Assembly: GCA_913061435.1 (NCBI GenBank)
Contig: CAJXUK010000022.1
Location: forward strand, 1-49,298
Source: an uncultured Thalassolituus sp.
GTDB taxonomy: Bacteria > Pseudomonadota > Gammaproteobacteria > Pseudomonadales > Oceanobacteraceae
Reading direction: 5' to 3'
Length of the DNA stretch: 49,298 nt
The notes beneath the pieces were generated by a model. The model saw nothing but the letters and a program-made list of their open reading frames with translations, searched no databases and was not told the DNA's origin. Shown here in pieces: positions 27,521 to 37,181 of this stretch; within the stretch, counting starts at the first letter, position 1, and each line of letters begins with the position of its first letter. The position numbers were made by a program, and so were the translations under genes.

Positions 27521-29311
27521 TTAGAACCAATCTGCCTGCATCGCCATGCAGGTTTCATCAAAGCCTTGCAGCAAATTTGCCTGATGTTTAACTTTCGGCA
27601 ATTCCCAATGAACAAAGTACTGCGCCGCTTGCAACTTACCCGCTAAAAACTGCTTGTCTTCATCATCCGTAGAAGCAGAAAAACGCTCAAGCGCTTTATC
27701 CGCCATTTCAATCCATAGCCACGCCACAATCATTTTGCCCATCATGTCGAGATAAATCGCGGAGTTCGCTAAGCCTTTTTCAACCTCACCTTTTTGTAAT
27801 GCACCGCCTAAGGTCATAGTGGTTTTAATAAATAGGTCAAGGTGGCTTTGATATTCCGCTACTAATGACTCTAGCTCAGCCTTGCCTTTCGCAGACGATA
27901 ATGTGGTTTGTATTTTCTGCAATAAAAGCTGCTGGCCTTTGCCGTTATGCATCCACAATTTACGCCCTAATAAATCCAACGATTGAATGCCGTGAGTACC
28001 TTCATGAATCGGATTTAAGCGGTTATCGCGATAACACTGCTCAACCGGATAATCCTTGGTATAACCCGCGCCGGCCAATACCTGAATCGCTAAATCATTG
28101 GCTTTAGGGCCGTAATACGACGGGAAGGATTTCACCACTGGCGTCAACAAATCCAATAACAAACCACTATCACTATTATCACCCGCAGTAAATTCGTCTT
28201 CTAAACGCGCCGCGAATAAGCACAAGGCTAATGAGCCTTCAACAAAACACTTTTGCGCTAACAGCATACGCTTTACATCGGTATGCTCAATGATATTAAT
28301 AGGCTTGCTACTAGGATCTTTACTGCTCACAGCGCGACCTTGTGGGCGGTTTTTAGCGTAATCCAACGACTCTAAATAACCCCGATAACCGATCATTGCA
28401 GCCCCTGTGCCCACACCGATACGCGCCTCATTCATCATTTTAAACATGTACTTTAAACCTTGATGAGGTTCGCCAATCAAAAAGCCCTGACACTGGTTAT
28501 TATCACCAAACTGTAAAACGGTACTGGTTGTTCCACGGTAACCCATCTTATGCAATAGCCCGACCAGCTTAACGTCATTAGGCTCACCTAATGAACCATC
28601 GTCATTGGTGTGGATTTTCGGAACAATAAATAATGAAATACCTTTAGCGCCTTGGGGCGCACCTTCTATTTTTGCTAAAACCAAATGCACAATGTTTTCA
28701 GTAATATCTTGATCACCACCAGAGATATACATTTTTTGGCCTTTGATACGATAACTGCCGTCTTCTTGCGGAGTAGCCTTGGTAGTAAGATCACCCAAAG
28801 AGGACCCCACGTCAGGCTCAGTTAATGCCATAGTGCCGGAGAAACGACCATCAAACATCGCAGGCAAATACTTCTTTTTGTGCTCATCTGCAGCAAACGC
28901 ATTAATTAAGTTAGCGGCAGCACTGGTTAAAAACGGATAACCAGAGGTTGATGGATTAGCCGACATAAAATAACTCACGCAGGCGGTATTGATAATCGCC
29001 GGTAACTGCATACCACCATCTTCATAGCTGTGTCGTGCGGCTAACAAACCCGACTGAGCATAGTGCGCCCAAGCTTCTTTCACTTCAGGAATCGTGGTTA
29101 CCTTGTGGCCATCAAATTGTGGCTCATTGGCATCGCCTTTAGCGTTATGTGGTAAAAAATAATCTGTAGCAATTTTATCGGCAGTGGTAATCACACCGTC
29201 AAAAGTGGCTTTGTCATGATCTTGGTAAAACGGCAACTCGGTAAGTTGCTCTGTATCAAAAACGTCATACAGTAAGAAATCTAAATCTTTGCTATTGATT
29301 AACTTGGACAT
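27521..29311 (-). CDS. Acyl-CoA dehydrogenase with C-terminal extension
   Basis: This 596-residue flavoenzyme has the usual N-terminal helical, middle beta and C-terminal helical parts: MALTEPDVGSSLGDL (FAD/substrate), YRIKGQKMYISGGD, and EARIGVGTGAAMIGYRGY. A further helical C-terminal domain is characteristic of the about 600-residue class. The catalytic Glu is in IHEGTHGIQSLDLLGRK. It oxidises acyl-CoA to trans-2-enoyl-CoA and passes electrons to ETF. It is the first gene of a two-gene operon with the enoyl-CoA hydratase and is divergent from a GlxA-like regulator 98 bp away. Shine-Dalgarno TGAGGT. Confidence 0.94.
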   Translation of the reverse strand: MSKLINSKDLDFLLYDVFDTEQLTELPFYQDHDKATFDGVITTADKIATDYFLPHNAKGDANEPQFDGHKVTTIPEVKEAWAHYAQSGLLAARHSYEDGGMQLPAIINTACVSYFMSANPSTSGYPFLTSAAANLINAFAADEHKKKYLPAMFDGRFSGTMALTEPDVGSSLGDLTTKATPQEDGSYRIKGQKMYISGGDQDITENIVHLVLAKIEGAPQGAKGISLFIVPKIHTNDDGSLGEPNDVKLVGLLHKMGYRGTTSTVLQFGDNNQCQGFLIGEPHQGLKYMFKMMNEARIGVGTGAAMIGYRGYLESLDYAKNRPQGRAVSSKDPSSKPINIIEHTDVKRMLLAQKCFVEGSLALCLFAARLEDEFTAGDNSDSGLLLDLLTPVVKSFPSYYGPKANDLAIQVLAGAGYTKDYPVEQCYRDNRLNPIHEGTHGIQSLDLLGRKLWMHNGKGQQLLLQKIQTTLSSAKGKAELESLVAEYQSHLDLFIKTTMTLGGALQKGEVEKGLANSAIYLDMMGKMIVAWLWIEMADKALERFSASTDDEDKQFLAGKLQAAQYFVHWELPKVKHQANLLQGFDETCMAMQADWF

Positions 29312-29409
29312 GGCTTAAACCTCACTATTTAATATGACTCAAGTATCCGGCTTGCTAACCTCGCTTTAAATTGTCAATATAGACACATATAGAGCTAAAA
29401 GTGACATAT

Positions 29410-30435
29410 ATGATAAATATATACGTATTAGGGTTTGATCAAGCTCTAGCATCAGCGATAACCGGCGTAATAGATCTATTTGCTTTAGCGGGCGTAACCT
29501 GGAACCGAATCCAACAACAAGACACAGCAGTCGCTTTTAATGTAAAGCTGGCTAGCTATCAAAAACATAACATCCGCTGTATCAACAACCTTCAGCTCGC
29601 AGCACACTGCAGTTTTACCGACATAGAAAAGCACTTGAATTGGTCTTCAAGCGCGACTAATCAAACAAACCAAAACAACCAAAATATTCTAATTGTGCCC
29701 ACCATTGGTGGCCCTATTCAGCAGACACTGGATAACAATCCACAATTAATTGCTTTATTAGTTAAAGCACAACAAGCAGGATGGATCATTGCTGGTAACT
29801 GCACAGGCAACTTTTTATTAGCCGAAGCCGGTATTTTGCAAGGTAAAACAGCAACGACACATTGGGGGTTTGCAGGAGAATTTCAGCAGCGCTACCCCAA
29901 CATCACCCTCAAAGCCGAACAACTCATTACCCGTGACGACAACATTTTTTGTGCAGGTGGTGGAATCGCTTGGTTTGACTTGGGGTTACACATCATTGAG
30001 CGCCATGTTGATTTTGAAACGGCAATGCAAACAGCTAAGGCTTTTGTTATTGATTATCGACGCGACAGTCAGCTTTCTTACTCACTCATGCGCATCGCTA
30101 AGCCTCATCAAGATGCCTTAGTTAACACCATTCAACAACGCATAGAACAAGATTGCACAACCGCACTGAGCATTGAAGAAATTGCAAATCAATACAATGT
30201 CTCACAGCGTACCTTGATACGCCGTTTTAATAATGCACTGGGTATGCCACCCAATACCTATTTGCAGTCCGTTCGTATTGAGCGCGCTCGCAAAATGCTA
30301 GAAGAAAGTGATTTCAATGTTGAAACCATACTCAACAAAATTGGCTATGAAGATGCCAGCTCGTTTAGACGATTATTTAAAAGAAAAACAGGAATAACCC
30401 CTACAGAATATCGAAACCGTTTTAGTAAGCGCTAA
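29410..30435 (+). CDS. GlxA-like AraC regulator with a DJ-1/PfpI-type domain
   Basis: This 341-residue regulator starts with a DJ-1/class I glutaminase-like domain (MINIYVLGFDQALASAITGVIDLFALAG ... AGNCTGNFLLAEAGILQGKTATTHW, with Cys at the nucleophile-elbow position). It ends in an AraC-type double HTH (about 240-338: LSIEEIANQYNVSQRTLIRRFNNALGMPPNTYLQSVRIERARKML ... GYEDASSFRRLFKRKTGITPTEYR). It is divergent from the acyl-CoA dehydrogenase operon, which is its most likely target. I start at the ATG at 29410; the GTG at 29401 is in frame too. Confidence 0.88.
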   Translation: MINIYVLGFDQALASAITGVIDLFALAGVTWNRIQQQDTAVAFNVKLASYQKHNIRCINNLQLAAHCSFTDIEKHLNWSSSATNQTNQNNQNILIVPTIGGPIQQTLDNNPQLIALLVKAQQAGWIIAGNCTGNFLLAEAGILQGKTATTHWGFAGEFQQRYPNITLKAEQLITRDDNIFCAGGGIAWFDLGLHIIERHVDFETAMQTAKAFVIDYRRDSQLSYSLMRIAKPHQDALVNTIQQRIEQDCTTALSIEEIANQYNVSQRTLIRRFNNALGMPPNTYLQSVRIERARKMLEESDFNVETILNKIGYEDASSFRRLFKRKTGITPTEYRNRFSKR

Positions 30436-30489
30436 CACCTAAGTATTCGGCATAAGTAAGTCTTTAGCATTAGCTAATCATTAAAAAAT

Positions 30490-30533
30490 AAAAAGAAAAT
30501 AGAAAGAAAATAGAAAGAAAATAGAAAGAAAAT
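30490..30533. repeat. 11-bp tandem repeat, about four copies
   Basis: The unit AGAAAGAAAAT is repeated at 30501, 30512 and 30523, preceded by a slightly changed copy at 30490. It lies in the 260-bp gap between the GlxA-like regulator and the solute-binding protein gene. It is purine-only on this strand apart from the T of each unit. Confidence 0.9.
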
Positions 30534-30695
30534 ACAGATTTAAAATAACAACCTTATAAAAAAGATAGAAAACTGATTTACTACTAGACTGTTAGTAAGT
30601 TACCAGTAGGTTATGCTTGAGACTAATACTTTCTAAACAAGGGATTTGTTAATTATTAAGTAAATATAAAATGGCTAAAGCACAGGAGTGGAGCG

Positions 30696-31475
30696 TTGAA
30701 ATTTATTTATTTTATTATTCTTGTATTGATCTACCCAGCCACACTAATGGCCGATACCGAACCCTTGAAAAAGGTACGGCTCACATCCGCCGAATACCCA
30801 CCCTATTATGGCGAACACTTAAAAAATCAAGGGCCTGTATCCGAGATCATTAAACACGCTTTTGCTAATGCCGGTTATTCGGTAGAAATAACATTTTACC
30901 CTTGGGCTAGAAGTGAGTATTTTGCGAAAAAAGGCATTGATTTTGACGGTATGTTTCCACCATGGCATACACAACAAAGAGAAGAGTTTTTTCTATTCTC
31001 TGATCCTATTTTTGCAAATATTATTGGCTTTTATAAACATCAAAGTGATGATACCAAATATAGCCAATATTCAGACATAGCTCACTTAACAATAGGTGCA
31101 GTAAAAGGCTATGCCCATCCAAAAGGATTTGATGAGGCTAACTTTGAAAAATATTTTGTTATCAATGATACTCGTAACTTACAAATGCTGTGTAAACAAC
31201 GAGTTGATCTAATAACCATTGATAAGTTATCTGCGCACTATATTTTAACAGAACAGCTACCTGAGTGTTTTAGTCAAGTAGAATGGATAGAGCCTGCTTT
31301 AGAATACAGAGATCAGCATCTTGTCATATCGTTAAACGCAAACAATGCCAAGCTGATAATCAAAGATTTTAATCAAGGCCTGCAGAAGCTAAAAGACTCT
31401 GGAGCCATGAAAGAGATACTAATAAAACATGGAATATATAAAGCACTGCTACAAGCCAAAGTCATCACAGACTAA
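30696..31475 (+). CDS. Periplasmic solute-binding protein, family 3
   Basis: This 259-residue protein has a signal peptide (MKFIYFIILVLIYPATLMA, cut before DTEP) and an SBP family 3 body: RLTSAEYPPYYGEHL, GYSVEITFYPWARSEYFAKKGIDFDGMFPPW, IGAVKGYAHPKGFD and RVDLITIDKLSAHYIL. Such proteins bind amino acids or related small molecules. The start is a TTG at 30696, supported by AGGAG at 30684-30688 and by the signal peptide; the ATG at 30671 is in another frame. No permease or ATPase gene is adjacent. It is followed after 72 bp by a second protein of the same family. Confidence 0.85.
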   Translation: MKFIYFIILVLIYPATLMADTEPLKKVRLTSAEYPPYYGEHLKNQGPVSEIIKHAFANAGYSVEITFYPWARSEYFAKKGIDFDGMFPPWHTQQREEFFLFSDPIFANIIGFYKHQSDDTKYSQYSDIAHLTIGAVKGYAHPKGFDEANFEKYFVINDTRNLQMLCKQRVDLITIDKLSAHYILTEQLPECFSQVEWIEPALEYRDQHLVISLNANNAKLIIKDFNQGLQKLKDSGAMKEILIKHGIYKALLQAKVITD

Positions 31476-31547
31476 TAACATAAGCTAATTGCTAATGCAT
31501 TTTTTATTGCTTAGACTAAATGACAAATTTTCAAATAAGACGAAGTC

Positions 31548-32471
31548 ATGGAACTCCTGCTGCAAAATGAGGTAAGCCCGATCGCTACACTTAAATCATC
31601 TAACATACGCTATTTTTTTGTTCTTTTTTTATTCATTTTAACTAGTTCAACCGCAGTTGCTAATAACAAACAACAACCAACAGCTACAAATCAAGCAGCT
31701 ATAAATCAAACAGCTATAAATCAAACAGCTATAAATCAAACTGCTATAAATCAAACAAATGTAAAACAAACCATTAATATCGCTGTAGGTGATTGGCCTC
31801 CCTATATTTCTAAAGAGCAAAAATTCAACGGTGTGGCGACTCATCTTATTACCGACATATTTCGATCTATCGGCATAGACACTAGCATAGAGTTCTTACC
31901 TTGGACTCGAGCCTACAACAACACCGCTAGTGGAGAATATGATGCTACCGCGGTTTGGATGCATCAGACTGATAGAGAAGCAGACTTTATTTACAGCGAT
32001 GCAGTACTCAAAGAACAGTTTGTCTTTTTTCATCGTCAATCAGTAAATTTCGACTGGCAAACCATACAGGATTTAAAGGGATATCATATTGGTGGAGGCT
32101 ATGCCTACAGCTATGGCCCAGAAATGGATGAAGCGATAAAACGAGGTGAAATCACGTTAAGTCGTGTCACCAATTTAAAACAAAATTTTCAGATGTTGCT
32201 TCATGGAAGAATTGACATTTTACCCTTAGAACTTAACGTCGGCCTAAGTGCTTTAAAAGAGCACCTAACTCCCGCAGAACAGGCAAAAATCACTCATCAT
32301 GCTAAACCATTTTTACTTAACTCTAGCTTTGTGATGTTCCCCAAAACTTTGGAAAACAGTAAGTCACGGGTAAAACAATTTAACCAACAGCTGCAAATAT
32401 TTAAAAACAACGGTCGCTACCAACAATACTTTGATCAATTTGAACAGGGGTTTTATAAAACTGTTCAGTAA
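31548..32471 (+). CDS. Periplasmic solute-binding protein, family 3, with NQTAI repeats
   Basis: This 307-residue protein has a long N-terminal signal (hydrophobic core YFFVLFLFILTSSTAVA, about residues 27-43). A repeat linker TA(I)NQ, about residues 45-74, follows, and then an SBP family 3 domain: INIAVGDWPPYISKEQKFNGVATHLITDIF, FLPWTRAYNNTASGEYDATAVWMHQ, and LKGYHIGGGYAYSYG. It is a diverged paralogue of the upstream gene and, like it, has no transport partners nearby. The repeat between the signal and the domain is unusual and may act as a spacer. Confidence 0.85.
   Translation: MELLLQNEVSPIATLKSSNIRYFFVLFLFILTSSTAVANNKQQPTATNQAAINQTAINQTAINQTAINQTNVKQTINIAVGDWPPYISKEQKFNGVATHLITDIFRSIGIDTSIEFLPWTRAYNNTASGEYDATAVWMHQTDREADFIYSDAVLKEQFVFFHRQSVNFDWQTIQDLKGYHIGGGYAYSYGPEMDEAIKRGEITLSRVTNLKQNFQMLLHGRIDILPLELNVGLSALKEHLTPAEQAKITHHAKPFLLNSSFVMFPKTLENSKSRVKQFNQQLQIFKNNGRYQQYFDQFEQGFYKTVQ
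31680..31769 (+). repeat. 15-bp in-frame tandem repeat encoding (T/A)AINQ
   Basis: Five units of ACAGCTATAAATCAA with few changes run from 31680 to 31754, and a degenerate sixth ends at 31769. They lie exactly between the signal peptide and the binding domain. Confidence 0.92.
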
Positions 32472-32516
32472 CTTTGTATAATTGAGATTCAAGCCAGTTA
32501 TGTGCAATATGTTAAA

Positions 32517-32546
32517 AACCTAGATATAAAGAACCTAGATATAAAA
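32517..32546. repeat. 15-bp direct repeat, two copies
   Basis: AACCTAGATATAAAG is present at 32517-32531 and again, with a final change, at 32532-32546. It lies in the gap between the second solute-binding protein and the nqr terminator. Confidence 0.8.
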
Positions 32547-32612
32547 AACCGAAACATTAAAAACTAGTGATTGAGTCGTTTAAAATATAGAAGTAGAACT
32601 TTTTATCAGCCC

Positions 32613-32646
32613 AAAAAAAACCGCATTAGAAAATCTAACGCGGTTT
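32613..32646 (-). terminator. Rho-independent terminator of the nqr operon
   Basis: The arms CCGC-A-TTAGA and TCTAA-C-GCGG (32621-32643) enclose an AAA loop and are followed on the reverse strand by eight Ts (the A-run at 32613-32620). It lies 29 bp beyond the nqrF stop. The A-rich right flank is weak, so it is mainly a reverse-strand terminator. Confidence 0.85.
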
Positions 32647-32674
32647 ATCGTTGTGATGAATAACAAATTTGGCC

Positions 32675-33895
32675 TTAACCGAAGTCATCTAGCATAATGT
32701 TCTCAGGTTCTACACCCATAGCTTCAAGCATAGAGATCACAGATTGGTTCATGATTGGTGGCCCGCACATGTAAAACTCACAATCTTCAGGAGCTGGGTG
32801 GTCTTTCAAGTATTCTTCCAACAACACGTTGTGAATAAATCCAGTTAAACCTTCCCAATTATCTTCTGGTTGCGGATCAGACATCGCCACGTGCCACTCA
32901 AAGTTCGGGAACTCCGCTGCCAAACCATCGTAATCTTCTTTGTAGAACAACTCTTTTAAAGAACGCGCACCGTACCAGAAACTGATCTTACGATCACTCT
33001 TCAAGCGCTTTAGCTGATCAAAAATGTGTGAACGCATTGGCGCCATACCAGCACCACCACCCACAAAAATCATCTCTGCATCCGTTTCTTTAGCAAAGAA
33101 TTCACCAAATGGACCGTAAACCGTAACCTTATCCCCTGGTTTCATGTTGAACACATACGTAGACATGATTCCTGGGTTTATACCCGTTGTACCCGGAGGT
33201 GGAGTTGCAATACGAATATTGAACTTCACTAAACCACGCTCTTCTGGATAGTTCGCCATCGAATACGCACGGATTGTTTCTTCAGTACACACTGTTTTAA
33301 GGTCAAAGAACTTAAAGTGCTCCCAATCACCACGATATTCTTCTTCTATGTCAAACTCAGAGAATTTAATCTCAAAAGGAGGACACTCAAGCTGAACATA
33401 ACCACCGGCGCGGAAATCAACATTTTCTCCCTCAGGAAGCTGAAGCGTAAGCTCTTTAATGAAGGTCGCCACATTCGGGTTAGAAACTACAGTGGTTTCC
33501 CACTTCTTAACACCAAATACTTCTTCTGGTACTTCAACAACCATGTCCTGCTTAACAGGCACCTGACAAGACAAACGCCAGCCTTCACGGGCTTCGCCTT
33601 TAGTGAAGTGAGATTCTTCGGTAGGTAGCATAGAACCACCACCTTCGGTCACAATACACTTACACTGAGCACAAGTACCGCCACCACCACAGGCCGACGA
33701 CAAAAATACTTCGTTAGCGGCCAATGTTTGCAGAAGCTTACCACCGGCTTCGGTTTCAACGGTTTTTTCACCATTGATTTCGATTTTTACATTACCAGAG
33801 CTAACTAATTTAGCTCGGGCGCTCAAGATGACTGCCACCAAAGAAAGTACGATGACGGTAAACATCACTACGCCGAGAATGATCTCATTATCCAA
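32675..33895 (-). CDS. nqrF: Na+-NQR subunit F (NADH dehydrogenase/ferredoxin-like)
   Basis: This 406-residue subunit has an N-terminal membrane helix (about 5-25), a plant-type [2Fe-2S] domain with Cys69, Cys75, Cys78 and Cys110 ([14 protein letters not shown] ... LSC), then an FAD domain ([11 protein letters not shown]) and an NADH domain ([17 protein letters not shown] ... [11 protein letters not shown]). It takes electrons from NADH and passes them into the complex. It is the last gene of nqrABCDEF, with a terminator immediately downstream. Confidence 0.97.
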   Translation of the reverse strand: MDNEIILGVVMFTVIVLSLVAVILSARAKLVSSGNVKIEINGEKTVETEAGGKLLQTLAANEVFLSSACGGGGTCAQCKCIVTEGGGSMLPTEESHFTKGEAREGWRLSCQVPVKQDMVVEVPEEVFGVKKWETTVVSNPNVATFIKELTLQLPEGENVDFRAGGYVQLECPPFEIKFSEFDIEEEYRGDWEHFKFFDLKTVCTEETIRAYSMANYPEERGLVKFNIRIATPPPGTTGINPGIMSTYVFNMKPGDKVTVYGPFGEFFAKETDAEMIFVGGGAGMAPMRSHIFDQLKRLKSDRKISFWYGARSLKELFYKEDYDGLAAEFPNFEWHVAMSDPQPEDNWEGLTGFIHNVLLEEYLKDHPAPEDCEFYMCGPPIMNQSVISMLEAMGVEPENIMLDDFG

Positions 33896-33907
33896 TGTAC
33901 CTACCCC

Positions 33908-34522
33908 TTATAGTGAAACGCCAGAGAACGACATAAAGCCAAGAGACATCAAGCCAACGGTAAAGAAGGTAATGCCCAAGCCCTGAAGCCCTGCTGGAAC
34001 GTCGCTGTATTTCATTTTTTCACGAATACCCGCTAAAGCAGTAATCGCTAATGCCCAACCTACACCTGCACCAATACCGTAAACGGTGGATTCAGCAAAG
34101 TTATAATCACGCTCTACCATGAACAAAGACGCACCCATGATGGCACAGTTCACTGTGATCAAAGGTAGGAATACACCCAACGCGTTATACAAGGCAGGAA
34201 CGAATTTATCCAAAAACATTTCCAATATTTGAACCATGGCTGCAATAACACCAATGTAGGTCAAAAGACCTAAAAAGCTCAAATCCACAGAAGCGTATTC
34301 TTCACCCATCCAAGCCCAAGCGCCTTCTTTAAGCACATAAGTATAGATAAGGTTATTGATTGGAACAGTAATGGCCAACACAACAATTACTGCAATACCT
34401 AAACCAAAGGATGTTTGAATCTTCTTAGAAATTGCTAAGAAAGTACACATACCCAAGAAAAAGGCCAACGCCATGTTCTCAACGAACACAGCTTTAATGA
34501 ACAAACTAATATAATGTTCCAT
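33908..34522 (-). CDS. nqrE: Na+-NQR subunit E
   Basis: This 204-residue, six-helix membrane subunit has [30 protein letters not shown] at the start, including the conserved Cys in the first helix half-repeat, and [10 protein letters not shown] in the second. Together with NqrD it forms the inverted-repeat pair that holds an intramembrane iron site through its cysteines. Its start overlaps the nqrD stop. Confidence 0.96.
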   Translation of the reverse strand: MEHYISLFIKAVFVENMALAFFLGMCTFLAISKKIQTSFGLGIAVIVVLAITVPINNLIYTYVLKEGAWAWMGEEYASVDLSFLGLLTYIGVIAAMVQILEMFLDKFVPALYNALGVFLPLITVNCAIMGASLFMVERDYNFAESTVYGIGAGVGWALAITALAGIREKMKYSDVPAGLQGLGITFFTVGLMSLGFMSFSGVSL

Positions 34523-35184
34523 TAGTGCTGCTCCGAATTAACTGTATTTGGCAGAATTTTAAAATCTGCTTGTTCAACCTGCTCCGTCTTCCAGCTACGC
34601 AAAGCCCAGATAAAGAAACCGATAATGAAGAACGCACTAGGTGGTAATAACAACAGGCCATTAGACTGATACCAGCCGCCGTTTGTGATCAGTGGCAGTA
34701 CTTCGAAACCAAACAGGTTACCCGCACCAAACAGTTCACGAACCGTCGCAACAACAATCAAGACCACTGAATAACCAAGGCCGTTACCAATGCCGTCAAA
34801 AAAGCTCATTACTGGACCATTTTTCATGGCATACGCTTCAGCGCGCCCCATAACAATACAGTTAGTAATAATCAAACCAACGAATACCGATAATTGCTTT
34901 GAAATTTCATAGGCATACGCCTTTAAAACTTGGTCTACAACAATTACCAGCGATGCAATAATAATCATCTGTACGATAATACGAATGTTATTAGGAATAT
35001 GATTACGAATTAAGGCGATGCCCACATTCGAGAAAGCAGTAACTGTCGTTAATGCTAAACACATTACCAAGGTCACTTGCAGGCTTGTGGTTACTGCCAA
35101 AGCAGAACATACACCCAAAATTTGAACAGCAATCGGGTTTTGCGAAAAAATCGGTTCCGATATGATGGATTTTAGAGAAGACAT
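34522..35184 (-). CDS. nqrD: Na+-NQR subunit D
   Basis: This 220-residue polytopic subunit is homologous to NqrE and RnfE. The conserved cysteine segments are [11 protein letters not shown] near the N-terminus and [12 protein letters not shown] in the middle. It overlaps nqrE by one base and nqrC by one base, so translation is coupled. Confidence 0.96.
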   Translation of the reverse strand: MSSLKSIISEPIFSQNPIAVQILGVCSALAVTTSLQVTLVMCLALTTVTAFSNVGIALIRNHIPNNIRIIVQMIIIASLVIVVDQVLKAYAYEISKQLSVFVGLIITNCIVMGRAEAYAMKNGPVMSFFDGIGNGLGYSVVLIVVATVRELFGAGNLFGFEVLPLITNGGWYQSNGLLLLPPSAFFIIGFFIWALRSWKTEQVEQADFKILPNTVNSEQH

Positions 35185-35981
35185 TAAACACCCCCAGCTT
35201 TTGCATCAGATAAGAAAGGACCGAAAGCATTATCACCCAACCAAAAATTAACTAAGTTAGATACGCCGCGACCTGTTAAGGTTGCGCCAGAAAGACCATC
35301 GACATCGTGTGGGCTATTGGCATCGGCCTTACCCTTGATTACGCGAATAGCAAGATCACCACTTTCATCATAAAGTTTCTTACCTACCCACTGAGCTTTC
35401 CAAGATGGATTATCCACCTCTCCACCCAAACCCGGTGTTTCAGCATGAGAGTAAAAACCCAAACCAACAACAGTTTCAAGGTCACCCTCAAGCGCTAAAA
35501 AGCCATATAAGGTAGACCATAAGCCATAGCCATGAACAGGCAAAATCATGGTTTCAACTGCACCATTTTTTTCAACCGTATAAATAGCGGCGAAATTTTC
35601 CAAACGCTTAATACTAGCAATATCTTTGCTGGCATCTAACTTGTCAGAAAACTGCGGATCTTTAGACGACTTACGCTGATCAAACGCTTTTGGGTCATAA
35701 CCCGCCGCTTTGATCTCAGCCAGCTCAGCTTCAGTGGCGTAAGTGTTGGTCTCCAAGTTCACAATGCGCGTTGTGATTTGCTTGAATTGCTCTTCGATAG
35801 ACTCGCCTTCAACAAGCAAGCCAGCAGCTGCCAAAATGTTTTTGTTTTTATCCAACTGCTTGTTAGCAATTTGCATAGGTTTCAAAGAAACCGCCGCACC
35901 TGCCACAATAATGGAACAAACCAAACACAATAAAATGGCAACAAATAATGTTTTTTGAATAGAATCGTTATTACTAGCCAC
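35184..35981 (-). CDS. nqrC: Na+-NQR subunit C (covalent FMN)
   Basis: This 265-residue subunit has an N-terminal membrane helix (about 12-32) and a periplasmic domain with the flavinylation motif DGLSGAT, in which Thr234 carries FMN attached by an ApbE transferase. The start is a GTG at 35981 preceded by GGAGAG. The reading frame is open further to 36017, but that extension overlaps nqrB and lacks a Shine-Dalgarno. The gene overlaps the nqrB end by 8 bp. Confidence 0.96.
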   Translation of the reverse strand: MASNNDSIQKTLFVAILLCLVCSIIVAGAAVSLKPMQIANKQLDKNKNILAAAGLLVEGESIEEQFKQITTRIVNLETNTYATEAELAEIKAAGYDPKAFDQRKSSKDPQFSDKLDASKDIASIKRLENFAAIYTVEKNGAVETMILPVHGYGLWSTLYGFLALEGDLETVVGLGFYSHAETPGLGGEVDNPSWKAQWVGKKLYDESGDLAIRVIKGKADANSPHDVDGLSGATLTGRGVSNLVNFWLGDNAFGPFLSDAKAGGV

Positions 35982-37179
35982 GTGCCACTCTCCGTTTAAT
36001 ATTCGACTGCACGACAAAATGGTCGATTAGCGGTGAGAATAGATTAGCAAACAAGATCGCTAACATCATACCTTCTGGGAACGCTGGATTAATGACTCGA
36101 ATCATCACCACCATAAAACCAATTAAAGCACCAAAGAAGTACTTACCCATATGCGTCATAGATGCGGATACAGGGTCGGTCGCCATAAAGATCATACCAA
36201 AAGCAAAACCACCCATTACTAAATGCCAAGTCCAATCAATGGCAAACATCGGGTTAGTTTCAGAGCCAATAGCATTGAACAAAGATGATGTTGCCACCAT
36301 GCCAATCATAACACCGGCAACAATACGCCAAGACGCAATACGCATGGTTAGTAATATTGCACCACCAATTAAGATAGCAAGGGTCGATGTTTCACCCATA
36401 GAACCTTGAATCGTCCCAAAGAAAGCATCCATCCAAGTCAGACCCGATTCTAAAATCGCATCAACTCCACCTTCATTAGCCAAGCTTAACGGAGTCGCAG
36501 CTGTTACGCCGTCTGCCGCTGTCCAAACCGAATTACCTGACAATTGTGCAGGATAAGCAAAGAACAAGAAGGCGCGGCCCGTTAATGCAGGGTTTAAGAA
36601 GTTTTTACCCGTGCCACCAAAAATTTCTTTACCTACAACCACACCAAAGGTAATACCCAAAGCGGCTTGCCATAAAGGAATTGAAGGAGGCAGAATCAAG
36701 GCAAATAGTACAGACGTTACAAAGAAACCTTCGTTAACTTCATGGCCACGAACGGTTGCAAACAATACTTCCCAGAAACCACCAACAATAAAGACCACAG
36801 CGTAAACTGGTAAGAAGTAAGCAGCACCAAAGACAAAGTTATCCCAGATACTGCCAGCATCATGACCACCACCGCCTAATAACTCAATCAGGATTTGGCG
36901 CCAGCCTTCAATTAATGTGGCATCACCAGCAATCGCAACATTCGCTTGCAGGCCAATGTTGTACATACCAAAAAACATAGCAGGGAACGTACAAGCCCAT
37001 ACCGTAATCATGATACGTTTTAAATCAATACCATCACGAACATGTGAGGTATTGTTAGTTACATTCGGAGGCGAATATAACCCAGTATCGATTGCTTCAT
37101 ACAACGGATACATTTTTTCAAAGCGACCACCCTTCTCGAAATGAGGAGCAGCGCTATCAAATAGTGAACGTAGACCCAT
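35974..37179 (-). CDS. nqrB: Na+-NQR subunit B (covalent FMN, Na+ channel)
   Basis: This 401-residue subunit has about ten membrane helices. The flavinylation motif is DGVTAAT with Thr229, near [17 protein letters not shown]. NqrB carries covalent FMN and, with riboflavin, drives sodium translocation and quinone reduction. It begins 2 bp after the nqrA stop. Confidence 0.97.
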   Translation of the reverse strand: MGLRSLFDSAAPHFEKGGRFEKMYPLYEAIDTGLYSPPNVTNNTSHVRDGIDLKRIMITVWACTFPAMFFGMYNIGLQANVAIAGDATLIEGWRQILIELLGGGGHDAGSIWDNFVFGAAYFLPVYAVVFIVGGFWEVLFATVRGHEVNEGFFVTSVLFALILPPSIPLWQAALGITFGVVVGKEIFGGTGKNFLNPALTGRAFLFFAYPAQLSGNSVWTAADGVTAATPLSLANEGGVDAILESGLTWMDAFFGTIQGSMGETSTLAILIGGAILLTMRIASWRIVAGVMIGMVATSSLFNAIGSETNPMFAIDWTWHLVMGGFAFGMIFMATDPVSASMTHMGKYFFGALIGFMVVMIRVINPAFPEGMMLAILFANLFSPLIDHFVVQSNIKRRVARG

Positions 37180-37181
37180 TA

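Noticed and set aside
36092-36805. Forward frames of 105 and 64 codons opposite nqrB
   Set aside because: Antisense to membrane-helix codons; the proline/lysine/threonine-rich products are typical shadows.
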